Assembly: GCA_001414485.1 (NCBI GenBank)
Contig: LLEY01000056.1
Location: forward strand, 248,001-312,000
Length of the DNA stretch: 64,000 nt
Source: Calycina herbarum
Lineage: Eukaryota > Ascomycota > Leotiomycetes > Helotiales > Pezizellaceae
Direction of reading: 5' to 3'
Shown one piece after another: positions 33,243 through 43,387 of this stretch (within the stretch, counting starts at the first letter, position 1; each line of letters opens with the position of its first letter). Position numbers and translations under genes: made by a program. The notes below the pieces were generated by a model that was not told where the DNA came from, did not search any database, and saw nothing but the letters and a program-made list of their open reading frames with translations.

Positions 33243-34090
33243 TGTTAGTGAAGTGCATTGGCATCAGTGCAGTTGTGCGCGTCAAGGATAGAAGTGGGCG
33301 GAGTGAGTGTGGTGTTCTTGAGCGGTGGTGGGTTGATGGGAGGTGCGCGAGTACTTACGAGTGAATCGGCTAGAAATGCCCTGTGGTGTTGAAAATGTTG
33401 GGAGGGAAGGAGCGACCCAGCAATTGAGGTAGGCGCAAAGTGAAGCTTGCGAGAGTGAGGTGAGTTGTGAAGATGGATTGAGGCAGTCGCGACTCGGCTT
33501 CAGCCGCACAGACCGTCTTGGCGTTCCATATCATATCACATGATCACCACCATACTTGGGGAAAGAGCGTTCCATTTCAATAGTAAGTCATGGACAAGTC
33601 CGTCCATTTTAAACCAAAGTTCCCTTAAGGAGTACTTTGGCAACATGCTTCGTGTTCTGTATCCAAGGAAGTGGGCTTTTGCTACTAAGTCTGCGCAAAG
33701 CAAACGACCAAACTCATGTTTACAGATAGTGGTAAGAACGAAAACTAAATTTAGGAAAGAAAAAAAAGATAAACACCGGGAGAGTTGAGACAGAATTAGG
33801 TCACAATGGGATGTACAAGACAGCGAAATGAAAGACCAGACCACAGTGAACTTGGAAATATAAAGTGGTTCCAAGCCATAAATTGACTTCTTCCCATCTG
33901 ATTCTTAGAGGGGTGATTGATATTTCATCCTTCGTAAAGTCGACTCCCCATCCTTGAATTCCTTTTATACATGATGATTGTACAAGCTCTAGGCGTAGAT
34001 AGCATTTCCAGACCATCGCAATCTCGCGGTCCTTCTCTGGGTATTCCCGTCCGTCGCCGCCATCTCCCATCCGCAAACTCCATTAGAGAA
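33243..34090. other. Promoter of the large protein and 3' flank of ISD11
   Basis: No supported gene. The plus frame at 33540-33788 and the minus frames at 33536-33874 and 33801-34076 are short and motif-free. An intron in the 5' UTR of the large protein is possible (GTAAG-type donors in minus orientation near 33357). Confidence 0.4.
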
Positions 34091-34826
34091 TCAATCCCAT
34101 CTATAGTCAATTAGTGCCAGATTCTTTAATCAGGTCGTTAGAGTAACATACCCTGTGTCCTTTTGCCGTACTATGTCGTTTCTCCGTCCGCCTTGTTTGC
34201 CCTATTTTAAGTCAATATTCCAACTACCATCAAACGACTGCTCGAAGGTATGCATACCGATTTCCCGCCCTCTACCACTAATCGATCCAGCTGGAAGAAT
34301 TGACTGACAACGGTTTGTCTCTGCGCAAAAACATCAGCGGGTGTACAGTCCTAAATGCGCTCTCTTCTCTTTAAAGCAACTGAAATCACATCTCCATCTT
34401 CTTCCCGCCACCACGTCAAACCGTATCTCACTCTGCCCGGTCCAGCCTAGCCCCAGAATCAAAATGACATACCTTCAAACTCTGCAACTCCTTCAACCCC
34501 TTCTGCAGCAACTCTTGAATCTCCCTCTCATCTTTCACAGCCACATGTTCCCGAAAACTATCTCTCGTCCTCCTCTTCGCATACTCTCGGAAGTTATATG
34601 CCGCGAATTGTTCTCCCTGTCGCAATAACTGGCGATACTATTCAAAAATTTAGCCTCTATCCCATCCCAAAAATTGCAGATATCCAATGTCTATGCGCCT
34701 CGCCCCTCAACCCAAACAAACGGTAAGAAAACAAGGGCAGGCGCAAATGCGAGGATAGACAGGGAAACGTACTAATGATCTAGCCTGTTGACCAGATTCT
34801 CCCTTGACTCCTGCGAGGACAGACAT
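34091..34826 (-). CDS. ISD11: ISD11/LYRM4 iron-sulfur cluster assembly factor, five small exons
   Basis: ISD11 is the LYR-motif subunit that stabilises the mitochondrial cysteine desulfurase Nfs1. It works with acyl carrier protein in Fe-S cluster synthesis in the matrix. Exons on the minus strand: 34826-34773, 34637-34473, 34320-34258, 34201-34152 and 34100-34091, all GT-AG, frame kept, giving 113 residues. The LYR motif is formed across the first junction (SL then YRQLLRQ), followed by [16 protein letters not shown], then [36 protein letters not shown] and the typical fungal end [10 protein letters not shown]. The length matches the family. The last exon codes only for the final three residues and the stop. 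I am confident of the identity; individual splice sites are consistent but read by eye. Confidence 0.92.
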
Positions 34827-35427
34827 GGTGAGGTTGTGGGATTTGGTAGGTTGTTTGAAGGTATCTTCGGTTTGGGCTATCCGATTGATATAAATTATTT
34901 GAGGTCCTCCTGATGCGTAATGTTGGCTTCGGGCCGCGTTTAACCCGCCCGGCCCGGATTTATCGGTGAACTTGAAGCAGCAAGAATTACCAAAGCACGT
35001 GGCACAACGTAAAGTAGATAAAAACTTCTAAGACACAGGGGAAATGCAAATTAGCTTCTTACGCATCTACGAATATTTTTGGTGTATTTTTACTATTTGT
35101 TGTTGCTAAGTTACCACGCTGCGATTTTAGCTGGATCGCGGGAAGGCAAATAAAAAGGGTAGGTCACATGATTCTCCTCGATTTTCTCTCCTCAACTGTC
35201 GCCAACTTCTCTGAAACACAAAAACTTGGGTTTGAAAATAAGTACAAGCACTTCCCCATTGAATTCTAACATCATCTAACAGTACAGAAGTTAATTTGTA
35301 CTCCAAATTCATAAAAATACACAAAAATGTGTTCAAGTAATGTGCCAGCATGAGGTAATGAATTAAATGTTGACACTTACTTACTTAGCTCCTACACACA
35401 ACTTCTTATGAACACAATTAAGTAAGT
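34827..35427. other. Intergenic region between ISD11 and U6
   Basis: 601 bp, AT-rich towards U6, with no supported ORF. It includes the ISD11 promoter on one side. Upstream of U6 there is a repeated ACTTACTTACTTAG-like stretch at about 35378-35390. I do not see a strong TATA box. Confidence 0.4.
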
Positions 35428-35536
35428 GTTCTCTGCCTACGGGCATATGGTCAACTTGAAACAATACAGAGAAGATTAGCATGGCCCTTGCACAAAGATG
35501 ACACGCGAAACCAAAGAGTATGCTACCCTTTTTTTT
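35428..35536 (+). ncRNA. U6 spliceosomal snRNA gene
   Basis: The catalytic snRNA of the spliceosome, transcribed by RNA polymerase III. The 5' part has a stem-loop TGCC-TACG-GGCA, then ATGGTCAACTTGAAACAATACAGAGAAGATTAGCATGG, which contains the invariant ACAGAGA box, the AGC triad and the U4-pairing segment. It then runs through GATGACACGC to an 8-T terminator at 35529-35536. The sequence is unmistakable compared with yeast and human U6. Relative to the usual CCCCU...AGGAU internal stem-loop, this copy has CCCUU...AAGAU, a C-G pair replaced by U-A. The 5' end is placed at GTTCTCTG by analogy with GTTC starts and could be off by a few bases. Confidence 0.95.
35529..35536 (+). terminator. Pol III terminator of U6
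   Basis: Run of eight T directly after the U6 3' end (ACCC then T8, then GCAA), the standard Pol III stop signal. Confidence 0.9.
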
Positions 35537-35764
35537 GCAATTTTTTGTTCATAAGAAAGTGTAGAAACCGTCTCTTCCATTCTCTCTCTTTTTGGCCACT
35601 GGATAAGCGAGGAACTTACCACCACTGGCTAGGTAGGTATCACTCCCCAAACAAGTCTCTGTGTCAATAACTCCCGCGTATTTGAAAACAATTCTTGGAT
35701 ACTGCACTCTACCTAGGTATTCCCATCTCAACTTAGAAACCTATTTCATACCCCCAAAAACCAT

Positions 35765-37029
35765 CTAACATATCTTAATAACAACCTTCGAAAAATGCTT
35801 CTGCGCCTCCAAATATTCAAAAGCCTTCTTCGACTCCCCCAACCCAAAGATCTTCTCATCCACCACAGGCTTGATGTCATTCTCCTCAATAAACCTACAC
35901 ATATCTCCAAACATCTCTCTCGTCCCCAAAATTGCTCCTCTCACACTACAAACTCTCCATAAGACATCCAAAGCACCGACATGTTCCTTCTCCTCTTTTC
36001 CAAGAACACCAGTTACTGTGACTACTCCCTCGACAGCCACTGCTTGCATACTTTCGGAAAGGGTGGAGAGACCCCCTACGTCTACTACGTTGGTTATTCC
36101 TTGGGCGGAGGGAGAGAGAGATTTCGCCACAGCACCCCAGGAGGGTGTTTCGATGTAGTTTATTGTTTGGGATGCGCCGAGGGAGGTGAGTCGGTCCGCT
36201 TTTTTGGGGTTACTTGTCGTAGATATGACGGTTGCTCCAAGCGCATGGGCGAACTGAGATGTGTCAATTGAGTTTCTGTCCAGAAATAAAACAAAATCAA
36301 AGTACACAACCCTCGAAGAAGTCCGAAAAACAATAACTCAAAAAAACTGACCTGCAAAGCAGCAACACTAACACCCCCCGTCCCCTGCGTCAAAATACTA
36401 TCCTCCTTCTTCAACTTCCTCCCACCCCCAAAAAGCACATTCCAAGCCGTCAACCCGCTACAAGTCAAAGTAGCCGCCTCTTCAAAAGTCAAATTCTTAG
36501 GCATATGAACTAATCCCGTCTCCATGAAAACTCCATATTCTTGCAAAGTGCCATTGAGTGTTTGACCCAGTCCATCACGAATATGCTCCATGGTAGGATA
36601 TTGAGTTGCTGGAATTTGAGGTGTCATGTGCGTTACGACTTTATCTCCTATTTTGAAGGCGGTTACGGATCTTCCTATGGAGATGACTTCGCCTGCACCA
36701 TCTGAGCCGGGGACGACGCCTGGAGCGATTTGGAGGGTTTTTGTTCCCTGGGTTTGGGTTTGAGTCAGTTGTGATATTGAAACTTGAAAGTAGTGCCCAG
36801 TGTCTGAGAGATTTTGAAGAAAGGGGTAAAGAATGTGGAACTGATAAGGACTTACTCTAGTAATAGCTAAGTCGCGATAGTTCAAAGAAGCAGCATGAAG
36901 TTTAACCAAAACATCGTGCTCCCCCAAATCCTCTGTCTTGGGAAAGGCAGCTTCCCCATAAACCAAACTCTCGATTCCCTTTGGGTCGTGAAGAGTCCAT
37001 TGTTTGAAAGTTTCAACCTTGGCTGCCAT
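35765..37029 (-). CDS. NAD(P)-dependent alcohol dehydrogenase / quinone oxidoreductase-like protein (MDR superfamily)
   Basis: Medium-chain dehydrogenase/reductase, presumably cytosolic, substrate unknown. Three exons on the minus strand: 37029-36856, 36747-36352 and 36253-35765, 352 residues. Both introns (108 and 98 bp) have GT-AG ends; the first is a multiple of three without a stop. Seen motifs are VKLHAASLNYRDLAI (GroES-like N-domain), VVPGSDGAGEVISIG, the NADP-binding loop TQGTGGVSVAALQ at about 178-190, ALGATVISTTSNPKKADRL (the segment after the Rossmann turn) and VVDVGGLSTLSESMQAV. The conserved Zn-ligand Cys residues of classical ADH are not apparent, so a zinc-independent quinone-oxidoreductase-type enzyme is more likely. 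It lies 228 bp from U6 and converges with it. Confidence 0.88.
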
Positions 37030-39412
37030 TTTCGATAACAAGAAAGATAATATTTCACGAAACTGTGAATTGTGGAGGTTGTACAAAAGAATGAGATTGG
37101 AAAAAAAGGTTGATTTGTCAGTAAATTCAACCGAACGTCAGCGCGGGCACCGGACCCACTATTGGAATCCTTTCTATAGGCTACGTCGTCCTACTCTAGG
37201 GTAGTGTGCTTAAGCGAGAGCGGAAGCGAACAAGAAAGCAGTATTGGAATACCTTAGTTGCTAGATTAATCCCTGTGGAGGTCCAGCAGTAACTCCCACT
37301 CTTGAAGACCTTCAAGATGGGTGCTTTCTTACCATTGCATGGAAGGAAATTTGATTGGTGTATTAAGCGAAGCTGCTCTTCTCGCCAACATGTAGAGTCA
37401 TGCTAGAAGAAATATATACTGTCCATTTTTCTGGTAGATTGGGTTCTCTAGGATGATAAATATGTGCTGTGTTACAATTAGATAGACTTTTTATAATCCA
37501 ATTTGCACTAGCGTAAAGAAAATCGAGTCAAAATCATGCGACGTTGTTGGTGAGGGATTATTAAAAGCGGCTGTAAATAATTTACTTGTTGATAGATCGA
37601 TCTTTCCCGTATTATTTCGGAACCTGATTGTTCTAAAACACCTGGTCAGATAGTCCCAAATTGTTCTCAGTGCGTAGAATATTTACTTGAATTGCCATCA
37701 AAGGTATTTTGCGCTCTGATTGATCTGATTGCTCAGGCTGACATATTCACAGGAAACTGTCGGTCGGGTTTCAAACTCCATCTTGAAGGTCTCTCACTCC
37801 ACCCACTCTACTCCAAGAATAACCCCATCCATGAACTCAACACAGATCAATAATGCCATCTTGCAAGACCTCCTATTCGTCTCCCTCTCAGTAAAAGCAG
37901 AGAGCAACGTCCAAGCAAAGAACAACGAAGTCCTCAACTCTTCTCTAGGCATCTGGTAATGTCATCATCGATGGAGACGCAAAATGGAACACGGTTTACA
38001 AACACCAATAGCTGCACGCTTGGAGTACAACGGTACGTGCGATTGTTGCTGCTCGTTTTTTTTTTTGCTTTCCCAAGTTACAATGATGACCCAACTCTGG
38101 AACTACCTTTCTGGAATGTCCACAAGACGCTGATGAAAAGTGCAATTGCAAACCGACTGAATTATTTTTGAGAACCCCTGTTGTGTAAATTCTTAGATTA
38201 AAACAAGAAATAGAGTACTGACAAATCGAATCTCATACGAGAAAAATCTGCAGCCTTTCTACACCTTGTCGATATCATCATCGAAAGAACAGCGCGCCTG
38301 CTTGGCCAGTTTTCCACGATCATTGTAGGGTTTGAAAGTCAAACGGGACGTGAGATTGGAAATTCTGCTGCCACTTTTGCCCCTCTTTTTTGTCAAACTG
38401 CAATGATGACTCTCCGAGTAATGATCCTATTTGAGTCTTCTGAAAGACGTTGATGATAACATTCATGATCTTGATCTGATTTTACAAACCCCCTCAAATC
38501 CCTTTCATCTCAGACCAAAACAATGAGTAGAGTACTGACGTGTCAATTTCCTCATGGAGACCATCCGCAGCCTTTTCTTCTCATTGTCGGCATCATCATC
38601 GAATCCAGAGGAGGATTCGAATGGAGGAACGATCGCCTGAGGGATCTGTGTGGGAAAAAGATGGGTGTCGTCTTCAGTACTGGGTAGAAACCCCTGCAAG
38701 CTGCGATATAGCTCTGTACAAGATGCTACTGGGATGATTGCAGACGTTCACCAATCCCTGACATCGGAACGAAGACGACCACTCGGTCGTGGAAATGGAG
38801 TGATGTGGTGAAGGAGGTGCCAAAACTTGGTGATGAAGGCGGATATGGGGTGAACATGGGAAGGGATGTGACGAAAAAGATGGATGCGATAAGTTGCTTG
38901 CAAAACAAAAGACTGGGACTCTGGGGTTCGAGAGGAATTAGAGAGTGCTTGGGACTAATGATATACAAAAAAAAAATCAAGTCCTTCTAGCCTAGGCACA
39001 ATACAAAGTAAAAAGTAGGGAAGTGATCAAAAAATATCAAAACTAATAAAAGAAAACTAAACTTTAACATGGAGAAGATTATACATGGTGCTAACCGAAA
39101 AAAGACGCTGGAGGAAAACATTGTATGGAGCGTGTTCTCGACTGCCAGGGAGTGTAATCAAAAAGTGCTAAGTGTGGTTGGTTGGTATTGCTTAGCACCA
39201 TGCACCGGCAAAACTTTGGGTCCTTTTTATTGCCTGCTTTGGGCATTCGCTGGCACGTGAGGACCAACACAGTACAGAGCTAACCAATGACCAACTCTTC
39301 AATTTCCTTCAATTTCATAAATATCACAACGTTGTAAAATATACTGTGTGATCAGCCCAAATCATCATACTTGTTACCCTTTGGTTCAAAAACAAGCCAA
39401 CGAAATCCCATC
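37030..39412. other. Gene-poor interval with a decayed approximately 320-bp tandem duplication
   Basis: No confident gene. Between about 38054 and 38603 two diverged copies of the same sequence follow each other at an offset of 318-320 bp. Shared blocks are CAATGATGAC, TAGAGTACTGAC, CTGCAGCC/CCGCAGCC and CATCATCGAA. On the minus strand the second copy reads as a frame (DADNEKKRLRMVSMRKLT followed by a GTCAGT donor-like site), while the first copy has stops. This may be a degraded gene fragment; I do not recognise it. Confidence 0.45.
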
Positions 39413-40501
39413 ATGGACAACGATCTGGAAACGGCCGAGGAGTATATCGTGAGCAATTTTTTGTTTAGCGTTAATGATGACAACTGCGAACTGGAAATTC
39501 ACCGTTACAATAAACGGTTCTACGTCATTATCAAACCCGAGAATCTCGAACAGTCACCTGCAATCGAGAATGAATATCTTCGATACTTGAATGCGCAAAG
39601 AGCGGACGCCGACGATGACGGACAGAGCATTCGGAGCGAATGCTCTGTTGACCCCGAAGACATCTACGATTGGGCCCTAAAGCCTTGCTTGCCTCTTTTC
39701 AAGGAGCTTTCTCCAGAGCCAAAACATCAAACCGCTAAAATATCACTCTTCGATTACTACAACGCTGAAACTTTTCATTACCATCTCCATGCAGTCAACG
39801 ATAAGCTCACTTCAGTCACGAATCCGAAAGGGGGGAGCTTCCTCCCGCCAGCTGTGGAGCTTGCGCCAGATGTCTTCCACCCGTCCCGGCCTGTCTACAA
39901 AGCTTCGGATGTTTTTCTTGATATCACCAACTCGTACCAAGCGCTCTGTCCTTCCCCCAGCAAAGTTGTAATCCAAGACAGTCGGAACGGGGAAGAAGTC
40001 AAATGCTTTTTTAAACCTTACAGCAATGGCGACACGAATGGGGCAACCCGTGAAGTGGCCAGTTACCGAAAGATCACAGAGTCAAACCTTGCACCTGATG
40101 TGCGGATTTGTAGACTAGAGGGCGTTGTGAAGGATGAATGGGATCGGCTCATGAGTTTATTGTTAACCTACATCGATTGCGATCATGTTACCTTGGCCTG
40201 TGCCCCTGATGAGGAGACACCAGATTCTCTTAAGCAAAAGTGGGTGAAACAGATCAAAGAGACACTAGCACAGCTTCACGATGCGGGACTTGTATGGGGT
40301 GATGCTAAACCAGAGAATGTATTAATTACTGAGGGCGATGGTGGTGTCGATGATATTGTGAACGGCGATGCGTGGCTCATCGATTTTGGAGGCGGCTATA
40401 CTCAAGGCTTCGTCGATAAAGAAATAGCTGGGACGGTTGAGGGCGATTTGCAAGGGCTTGAGAATATTATCAAGTATGTTTTTGAGGGCAGGGAAGCGTA
40501 G
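39413..40501 (+). CDS. Protein kinase-fold protein of fungal type, function unknown
   Basis: 362 residues from the ATG at 39413, single exon. The C-terminal 180 residues look like a kinase fold. VKCFFKPYSN with a following REVASYRKI gives the ATP-Lys and helix-C Glu candidates (about 200 and 218). HDAGLVWGDAKPENVLI (about 288-304) is the catalytic loop, and LIDFGGGY (about 322) is the DFG region. The HRD motif is replaced by WGD, but the catalytic Asp, the Lys two residues on and the Asn are all present, so activity is possible. This WGD variant is one I associate with fungal-expanded kinase-like families. The N-terminal 180 residues are unrecognised. It is the last intact gene before the RIP-mutated block, 0.9 kb away. 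Confidence 0.8.
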   Translation: MDNDLETAEEYIVSNFLFSVNDDNCELEIHRYNKRFYVIIKPENLEQSPAIENEYLRYLNAQRADADDDGQSIRSECSVDPEDIYDWALKPCLPLFKELSPEPKHQTAKISLFDYYNAETFHYHLHAVNDKLTSVTNPKGGSFLPPAVELAPDVFHPSRPVYKASDVFLDITNSYQALCPSPSKVVIQDSRNGEEVKCFFKPYSNGDTNGATREVASYRKITESNLAPDVRICRLEGVVKDEWDRLMSLLLTYIDCDHVTLACAPDEETPDSLKQKWVKQIKETLAQLHDAGLVWGDAKPENVLITEGDGGVDDIVNGDAWLIDFGGGYTQGFVDKEIAGTVEGDLQGLENIIKYVFEGREA

Positions 40502-41394
40502 AAAAGGCTTTTTTTTTCAGGAGGTGGCGATGATTTAGAGAGGATTCGTCTTGAGATAAGTAGATTAGGAAAGACGGTGAAATATTTACTTGTGTTTAGA
40601 GGGCTCTTTTCTTTTCTCGGATTGTAGGGAATTTCAGCAGCAGTTAAAGCAGGGTAGTTTTCTGAAAGCTCGGATTTTCTCGCGAGCTTGGCGTATGTGA
40701 TATATAGTTTGACTTGCTTAACTTTGTCTGCTTACATGCGGAATCTGGAAACAAAGATACATATTTCAAGTGCTTTCAAGATTCAAATTTCAAACCTGAA
40801 ACGAAAACTTGGAAACAGGAACCATAAGAGGCTTGTGTAGGTGTAGACTGTGGACTTAGCCCAATTCTCTGCCCTCCAGACGTACACAGCTTCAGATCGG
40901 CAAGCGGCACGGGTTCTCGAATCCAGGATCCTGAATACGGTAAACCAGAAAATGCGTTTTTGTTTTTGTGGCCGTAGGCAACAATGTTACGTGGCCGATG
41001 CCGCTTTTGTGCTGCTGAAAACCTGGAATCGAGATTTTGCTAACCAAACATCAGCCTATCTTTACGCGCTCTGTCGCCATCTTCGACCGAGGTTGGTCCC
41101 ATGCTAGGCCGGTTACCAGAGTAATCGAAAATAAGAACTCTGGACTTCGGAATTCACGGGCGCTTGCAGTGAGATGATATTTGGCCTGCGTGTGAGATCA
41201 GATGTGCTCTCCCTCAGGGAGTATCTCTGGGACAGTAGGCAGCTAAACCCCGCACCATTGGCCCGAAGTTATCTCGGTAAACTCAGACGCCAGTTTCATT
41301 GGCTTTTGGTTTTACCCCCCTGCCCCGCCCCACCTAACACCCTTCTCCACCAATCATATCCCCCGATCCCAAAAAGCCGTTCTAGCGTCTAAGA
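40502..41394. other. Intergenic region leading to the heterochromatic block
   Basis: Normal base composition. An 85-residue frame at 40850-41107 relies on a GTG start and has no motif. The composition changes abruptly to TA-rich at about 41395. Confidence 0.4.
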
Positions 41395-41909
41395 GACTTT
41401 AGTAATTTTTTTAGTAAAAGTAACAACTATTATATAAATATTATCTATTTTAATATATTATCTTTAACCTCTCTAGTTTCTCTTAACTATAACTTTAATT
41501 AATACTATTTTACTTATAATCGAGAGCTCTTTAATTAAACTTTAATCTAAAGTATATACTATATCTACTAAGTTAGTCGTAGATTCTTAAAATACTCTAG
41601 TAATTAGTATATTTATATTATAATCTATAACTAAAGATAAAAATATAAGAGTATATATATATAAATTCGAGAATTTAAAGCTATAGTTCTATCTACGAGA
41701 GTAATATAGTATATATACTTAGAGGAAAGAGGTTACTTAGTAACTATAAGACTTATTATTCTAGTATTATTATTCTAGTATATTCTTATTACTAAGGTAA
41801 TTACTAAGATAGTTACTAAGATTACGTATATTCTTCTAGATTATAAACTAGCGCTGTAATATTATCTCTCTCTTTTGAAAAAGCTTGTTTATAAGCTTTA
41901 TATTATAAC

Positions 41910-42092
41910 TGTGACAGTCCTAGTTATATACGACTAGATCACGTGCCGAGGTTCTACCGAAGTCTCGCTTAGTATATATAAATAGAGACAGAGCGTACTA
42001 ACTCTTCTCTTCTCTCTTTAGTTTAGTTTTCTTTGAATATAAGTACTATTCTATAAGTATCTCTTTTAGTATATTTATAAAAGGCTATTATA
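41910..42092 (+). repeat. 5' LTR of the 1.48 kb element
   Basis: 183 bp, TGTGACAG to CTATTATA. Contains a TATATAAATAG box-like stretch near 41975 that could act as the TATA signal. Confidence 0.9.
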
Positions 42093-43204
42093 CTAAAACT
42101 AAACTTATACTCTCGCCTAGAAAGGTATACGAATATCCTAAACTAACGACGCTGTTTAAGTAAACAAAACGTCGTACCGGCTCTTAACCTCTCTTCTATT
42201 CTAGCCTCCTGTCGCTGTCTAGCTCTATAAGTCTCTTCTATAGCCTTCTAGCTCTTTACCTCGACACGACTTTTAAATCGACCTTAAGCTTAAGACCTCT
42301 CCTAGCGTCTACGGACTCTTAAACAGCTAGTATCTAACTACCTAACAAGCTAATACCTTACTATTAAACTAACTGTTAAAATCGACCTCTTTACTAAGCC
42401 TATTATAAAGGCGTACTTACATCTTTAAGTATAGCGCTAAACACGTCAAACGTCAAGCTGCTATCTGCGAAAGAGCCTTCTATCTCTTTCTTAAACGCGT
42501 ATTCGTAACCTATAGTACTAATAACGAAAATAGACTTAGATATTATATACTAGGCCTTTAGATTCGACTTAATTATTAAGAATAAGCACTAGTATACACG
42601 TATAATCGATAGTTCTATAAGACACTAAATCTAGCTTATTATTAGCTAGTCTATACTTTAAACCGGCTAGTTAGCTATCTACGCTTTTATCTCAAAGAAA
42701 GCCTTTTAAGCCGACCTTCTCTCCTTCGCAAACGCGCTCTTCTATTAAGTTATAAAGCTACTACCGTCACCCGCCGTTACTATCGTAGAACTTGAAAAGG
42801 TACTAAAAGCTTAGTCTTTAGCTCTTAATAAGACTCTTAATACTTAGAAATTAGTACTCGATTCCTAGAGCTCAGTTCTTAATAAGGTTGTAGATAAGCA
42901 GGACCGTGCTATTACAGTAGTAGAGAATATCGATAAGAATATAGTAGATCTATTTAATCGTTTTTAAGAACTAGTAACTAACTACTAACCGATAAATCTC
43001 TTAATATTAACGTCGTACCGTCTTAGAGCTAGTATCTAACTGCTATTACAGAGCTAGTATCTCACGGCTGTCTTAGTAGAAGGATATAAGTAAGAATATA
43101 GACTTAGAGACAGATAATTACACTAGTAGATATATAGACGAACAAGTATACCTGTCTCTAGAGCTTTAGAGCTCGGGGACGAGCTCGGTTAAAGAGGGGG
43201 ATAG

Positions 43205-43387
43205 TATAACAGTCCTAGTCACATACGACTAGATCACGTGCCGAGGTTCTACCGAAGTCTCGCTTAGTATATATAAATAGAGACAGAGCGTACTAACTCT
43301 CCTCTTCTCTCTTTAGTTTAGTTTTCTTCGAATATAGGTACTATTCTATAAGTATCTCTTTTAGTATATTTATAGAGAGCTGTTATA
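43205..43387 (+). repeat. 3' LTR of the 1.48 kb element
   Basis: 183 bp, same length as the 5' copy; begins TATAACAG (TG to TA by RIP) and ends CTGTTATA, next to the ATAAC duplication. Confidence 0.9.

Larger units (their letters stand above)
41910..43387 (+). mobile_element. Short non-autonomous LTR retrotransposon (TRIM/gag-type), 1478 bp
   Basis: Paired LTRs of 183 bp, 41910-42092 and 43205-43387, are flanked by a perfect 5-bp target duplication ATAAC (41905-41909 and 43388-43392). The LTR begins TGTGACAG and ends CTGTTATA, that is the inverted complement after two C-to-T changes. A purine tract (AAAGAGGGGG) precedes the 3' LTR. The 1.1 kb interior has no RT or integrase signal. One plus frame near 42795-42965 reads as a coiled coil (LALNKTLNTQKLVLDSQ), possibly gag-derived. 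LTR differences are transitions only. It is inserted in the host Gypsy. Confidence 0.9.

Noticed and set aside
40850..41107. 85-residue plus-strand frame before the TE block
   Set aside because: GTG start, no motif, no context support.
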